From Streptomyces sp. PCS3-D2 (lineage in GTDB: Bacteria > Actinomycetota > Actinomycetes > Streptomycetales > Streptomycetaceae), in assembly GCF_000612545.2 (NCBI RefSeq), contig NZ_CP097800.1:3387001-3451000 (forward strand): DNA of 64,000 nucleotides, read 5' to 3'. The notes under the pieces were generated by a model that was not told the DNA's origin, did no database searches, and saw nothing but the letters and a program-made list of their open reading frames with translations. A program made the translations under genes and the position numbers. Shown here piece by piece: positions 62,270 through 64,000 of the stretch; the first letter of the stretch is position 1; each line of letters begins with the position of its first letter.

Positions 62270-62373
62270 CGGACCGCGCCGGCGGGAGCCGGCGCACCGC
62301 AGACCCCTCAGCAGCAACGGAACGGATACCTCTTCCGTGCCAGATCCGCTCCAGCGGAAGGACAGTCCTGACC

Positions 62374-64000
62374 ATGGCCTCACCCCAGCAGAAGAAGCCC
62401 CGCGCCGACGAGGACTGGACGATCGAGATCGCCTGCCTCGTCGGAGGCCTCCTGGCGCTTCTGTGCGGTGCCTGGCTCGCCGCGCGCCTCGGTTCGTCCT
62501 TCGGCGACCACCCGGCGCCGCCGGGCAACCCGTTCTCGTTCGCCGTCTCCCTGGTCATGGGTGACTACTCCTGGCCGCACGGAGCGGCGAACGCCATCGC
62601 GGCCGCCGAGGTCCTGCTGCTCGCCGGAGCCGTGACCGCCGCCTATCGGCTGCGCCAGCGCCTGCGCAACAAGCCCGACGTCGACGGCGCCGCCCAGCAC
62701 CTCGCCAAGGGCGAGGAGCTCGGCAAGCTCACCATGAAGGGTGCCGCCGCGACCGCCGAACGCCTCGGTGTGGACAGCGGCTCCCCGGGCGTCTTCATCG
62801 GCCGCTCGCTGCACGGGCGCCAGCCCCTGTTCGGCTCCTTCGAGGACATGCACGTCGACATCTGGGGTCCCCGTACGGGCAAGACGACCCGGCGCGCCAT
62901 CCCCGCGATCCTCGACGCCCCGGGCTCCGTACTCGTCACCTCCAACAAGCGCGACATCGTCGACGCCACCCGGGGCCCGCGCCAGGCCCGCGGCCAGGTC
63001 TGGGTCTTCGACCCCCAGCAGGTGGCGCAGGAGCCGCCCACCTGGTGGTGGAACCCGCTGTCGTACGTGACCGACGTCGCCAAGGCCCGCAAGCTGGCCG
63101 ACCACTTCGCGTCGGGCTCGCGGGACGCCGACGCCTCCACGGACGCGTTCTTCGACCCCGCCGGACAGGACCTCCTCGCCAACCTCCTGCTGGCGGCGGC
63201 GACCGCCAAGGCCTCCATCACCCAGATCTACACCTGGCTGTCCAACCCGAAGGACGACACCCCCGAGCGCATCCTGCGCGGGGCCGGACACCTGATGCCG
63301 GCCGACGCCCTCTCCGGCGTCATCACCGCCCCGGACAAGCAGCGCAGCGGCATCTACGGCGTCGCCCAGCAGATGGCGTCCTGCCTGATCAACCCCGAGG
63401 TCAACAAGTGGGTGACGCCGCTCTCCGCGACGGACGACCGCCCGGAGTTCGACCCGCGCGAGTTCGTCCGCGCCGACTCCACCCTGTACTCGCTCTCCCG
63501 CGAGGGCACTGACTCCGCCGGCCCGCTGGTGACCGCTCTGACCGTGGCGGTCGTCGAGGCCGCCGAGGAGTACGCCACCACGCAGCGCGGCGGCCGGCTG
63601 TCCCGCCCGCTGGTGGGGGTCCTCGACGAGGCCGCGAACGTCTGCCGCTGGCGCGCCCTGCCCGACCTCTACTCGCACTACGGATCGCGCGGCATCATCC
63701 TGATGACGATCCTCCAGTCCTGGGCCCAGGGCATCGAGGTGTGGGGCGAGCGCGGCATGGAGAAGCTCTGGTCGGCCGCGAACGTCCGCGTGTACGGCGG
63801 CGGCGTCTCGGACACCCGCTTCCTCGGCGACCTCTCGGAGCTGGCCGGCGAGTACGAGCTGCGCGAGTTCACCACGTCCCGCGCCTCGGAGACGGGCGGC
63901 TGGTCGGGCCACCGCACCCTGAACGAGTCGGTACGCCGCGACCGCGTCCTGAAGGTCTCCGACCTGGGCGCGATGCCGCCCGGCCGGGCCCTCGTCCTGG
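62374..64000 (+). CDS. VirD4/TraG-type coupling ATPase (3' end outside window)
   Basis: The first 542 residues of a T4SS coupling protein. Two N-terminal helices (about 18-38 and 68-90) lead to the ATPase: Walker A GPRTGKTTRRAIPAIL (about 165), DPAGQDLLANLLLAAAT, Walker B LVGVLDEAANVCRW (about 413) and MTILQSWAQGIEVWG. VirD4 proteins select substrates and hand them to the channel. ATG 62374 is the start. The gene runs past position 64000; the C-terminal substrate-binding part is not visible. Confidence 0.9.
   Translation, partial: MASPQQKKPRADEDWTIEIACLVGGLLALLCGAWLAARLGSSFGDHPAPPGNPFSFAVSLVMGDYSWPHGAANAIAAAEVLLLAGAVTAAYRLRQRLRNKPDVDGAAQHLAKGEELGKLTMKGAAATAERLGVDSGSPGVFIGRSLHGRQPLFGSFEDMHVDIWGPRTGKTTRRAIPAILDAPGSVLVTSNKRDIVDATRGPRQARGQVWVFDPQQVAQEPPTWWWNPLSYVTDVAKARKLADHFASGSRDADASTDAFFDPAGQDLLANLLLAAATAKASITQIYTWLSNPKDDTPERILRGAGHLMPADALSGVITAPDKQRSGIYGVAQQMASCLINPEVNKWVTPLSATDDRPEFDPREFVRADSTLYSLSREGTDSAGPLVTALTVAVVEAAEEYATTQRGGRLSRPLVGVLDEAANVCRWRALPDLYSHYGSRGIILMTILQSWAQGIEVWGERGMEKLWSAANVRVYGGGVSDTRFLGDLSELAGEYELREFTTSRASETGGWSGHRTLNESVRRDRVLKVSDLGAMPPGRALVL

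Noticed and set aside
59483-62383. A 966-codon open frame on the minus strand opposite the wall hydrolase
   Set aside because: Same codon-bias artefact; the plus-strand frame has three intact enzyme domains and good starts.

Overview
The window is chromosomal DNA from a high-GC actinomycete, almost certainly a Streptomyces. The evidence is extreme third-position G/C, GTG/TTG starts, a tipA-type MerR regulator with its diagnostic promoter, a WhiB-type protein, an XRE/DUF5753 - HATPase - DUF397 module, and the ftsH-folE-folP-folB-folK-hpt-tilS housekeeping neighbourhood typical of that genus. All calls come from reading the sequence. No database search was run, so family names rest on recognised motifs.

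Positions 1-9.6 kb hold an osmoprotectant-type ABC transporter (divergent permease and ATPase), a membrane-anchored esterase, an MprF-like DUF2156 protein, a degenerate IS5-type element placed exactly between two convergent stop codons, a TetR-controlled oxidoreductase, and folP/NTF2/folB/folK/DUF3180. Positions 9.8-18 kb hold folE, ftsH, hpt, tilS, a DUF2342 metalloprotease-like protein, a PBP4-type carboxypeptidase and inorganic pyrophosphatase. Positions 18-39 kb are mixed: a ThrE-type exporter, DedA, tipA, a PBP2 transpeptidase, aldehyde dehydrogenase, the XRE/HATPase/DUF397 module, a short TatA, a DNA polymerase I-like protein, an ECF-type sigma factor with a probable anti-sigma, two HTH genes that look like the halves of one regulator, three remnants of ABC transporter genes, and a 474-residue WhiB-fusion protein.

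Positions 39.4 kb to the end hold the most interesting locus: a chromosomal type IV secretion/conjugation-like machine. It contains a TcpC/VirB8-like protein, a small VirB2/TcpD-like membrane protein, TcpE, a VirB4 ATPase, a lipoprotein, a VirB6/TrbL-like protein, a second VirB8-like protein, a transglycosylase+M23+NlpC/P60 wall hydrolase, and a VirD4/TraG coupling ATPase that runs off the window. No relaxase or integrase is visible here. Embedded in it are at least six copies of a ~207-aa protein (called family 1 here, copies A-G), several translationally coupled to a ~350-aa protein (family 2: B2, C2, F2, G2 and a D2 remnant). In copies A-D a constant DNA block (family-2 tail, intergenic region, family-1 5' half) alternates with a variable block (family-1 3' half plus family-2 body). 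This is the layout expected of a recombining cassette array, such as effector/immunity or effector/chaperone pairs. Two divergent promoter regions that drive the secretion genes carry the same unusual element: tandem CTTTCCYCG repeats ending in a TTTTCCYCGCGGGGAAAA palindrome. One pair (G/G2) is broken by an IS110-family element whose precise removal restores the reading frame.
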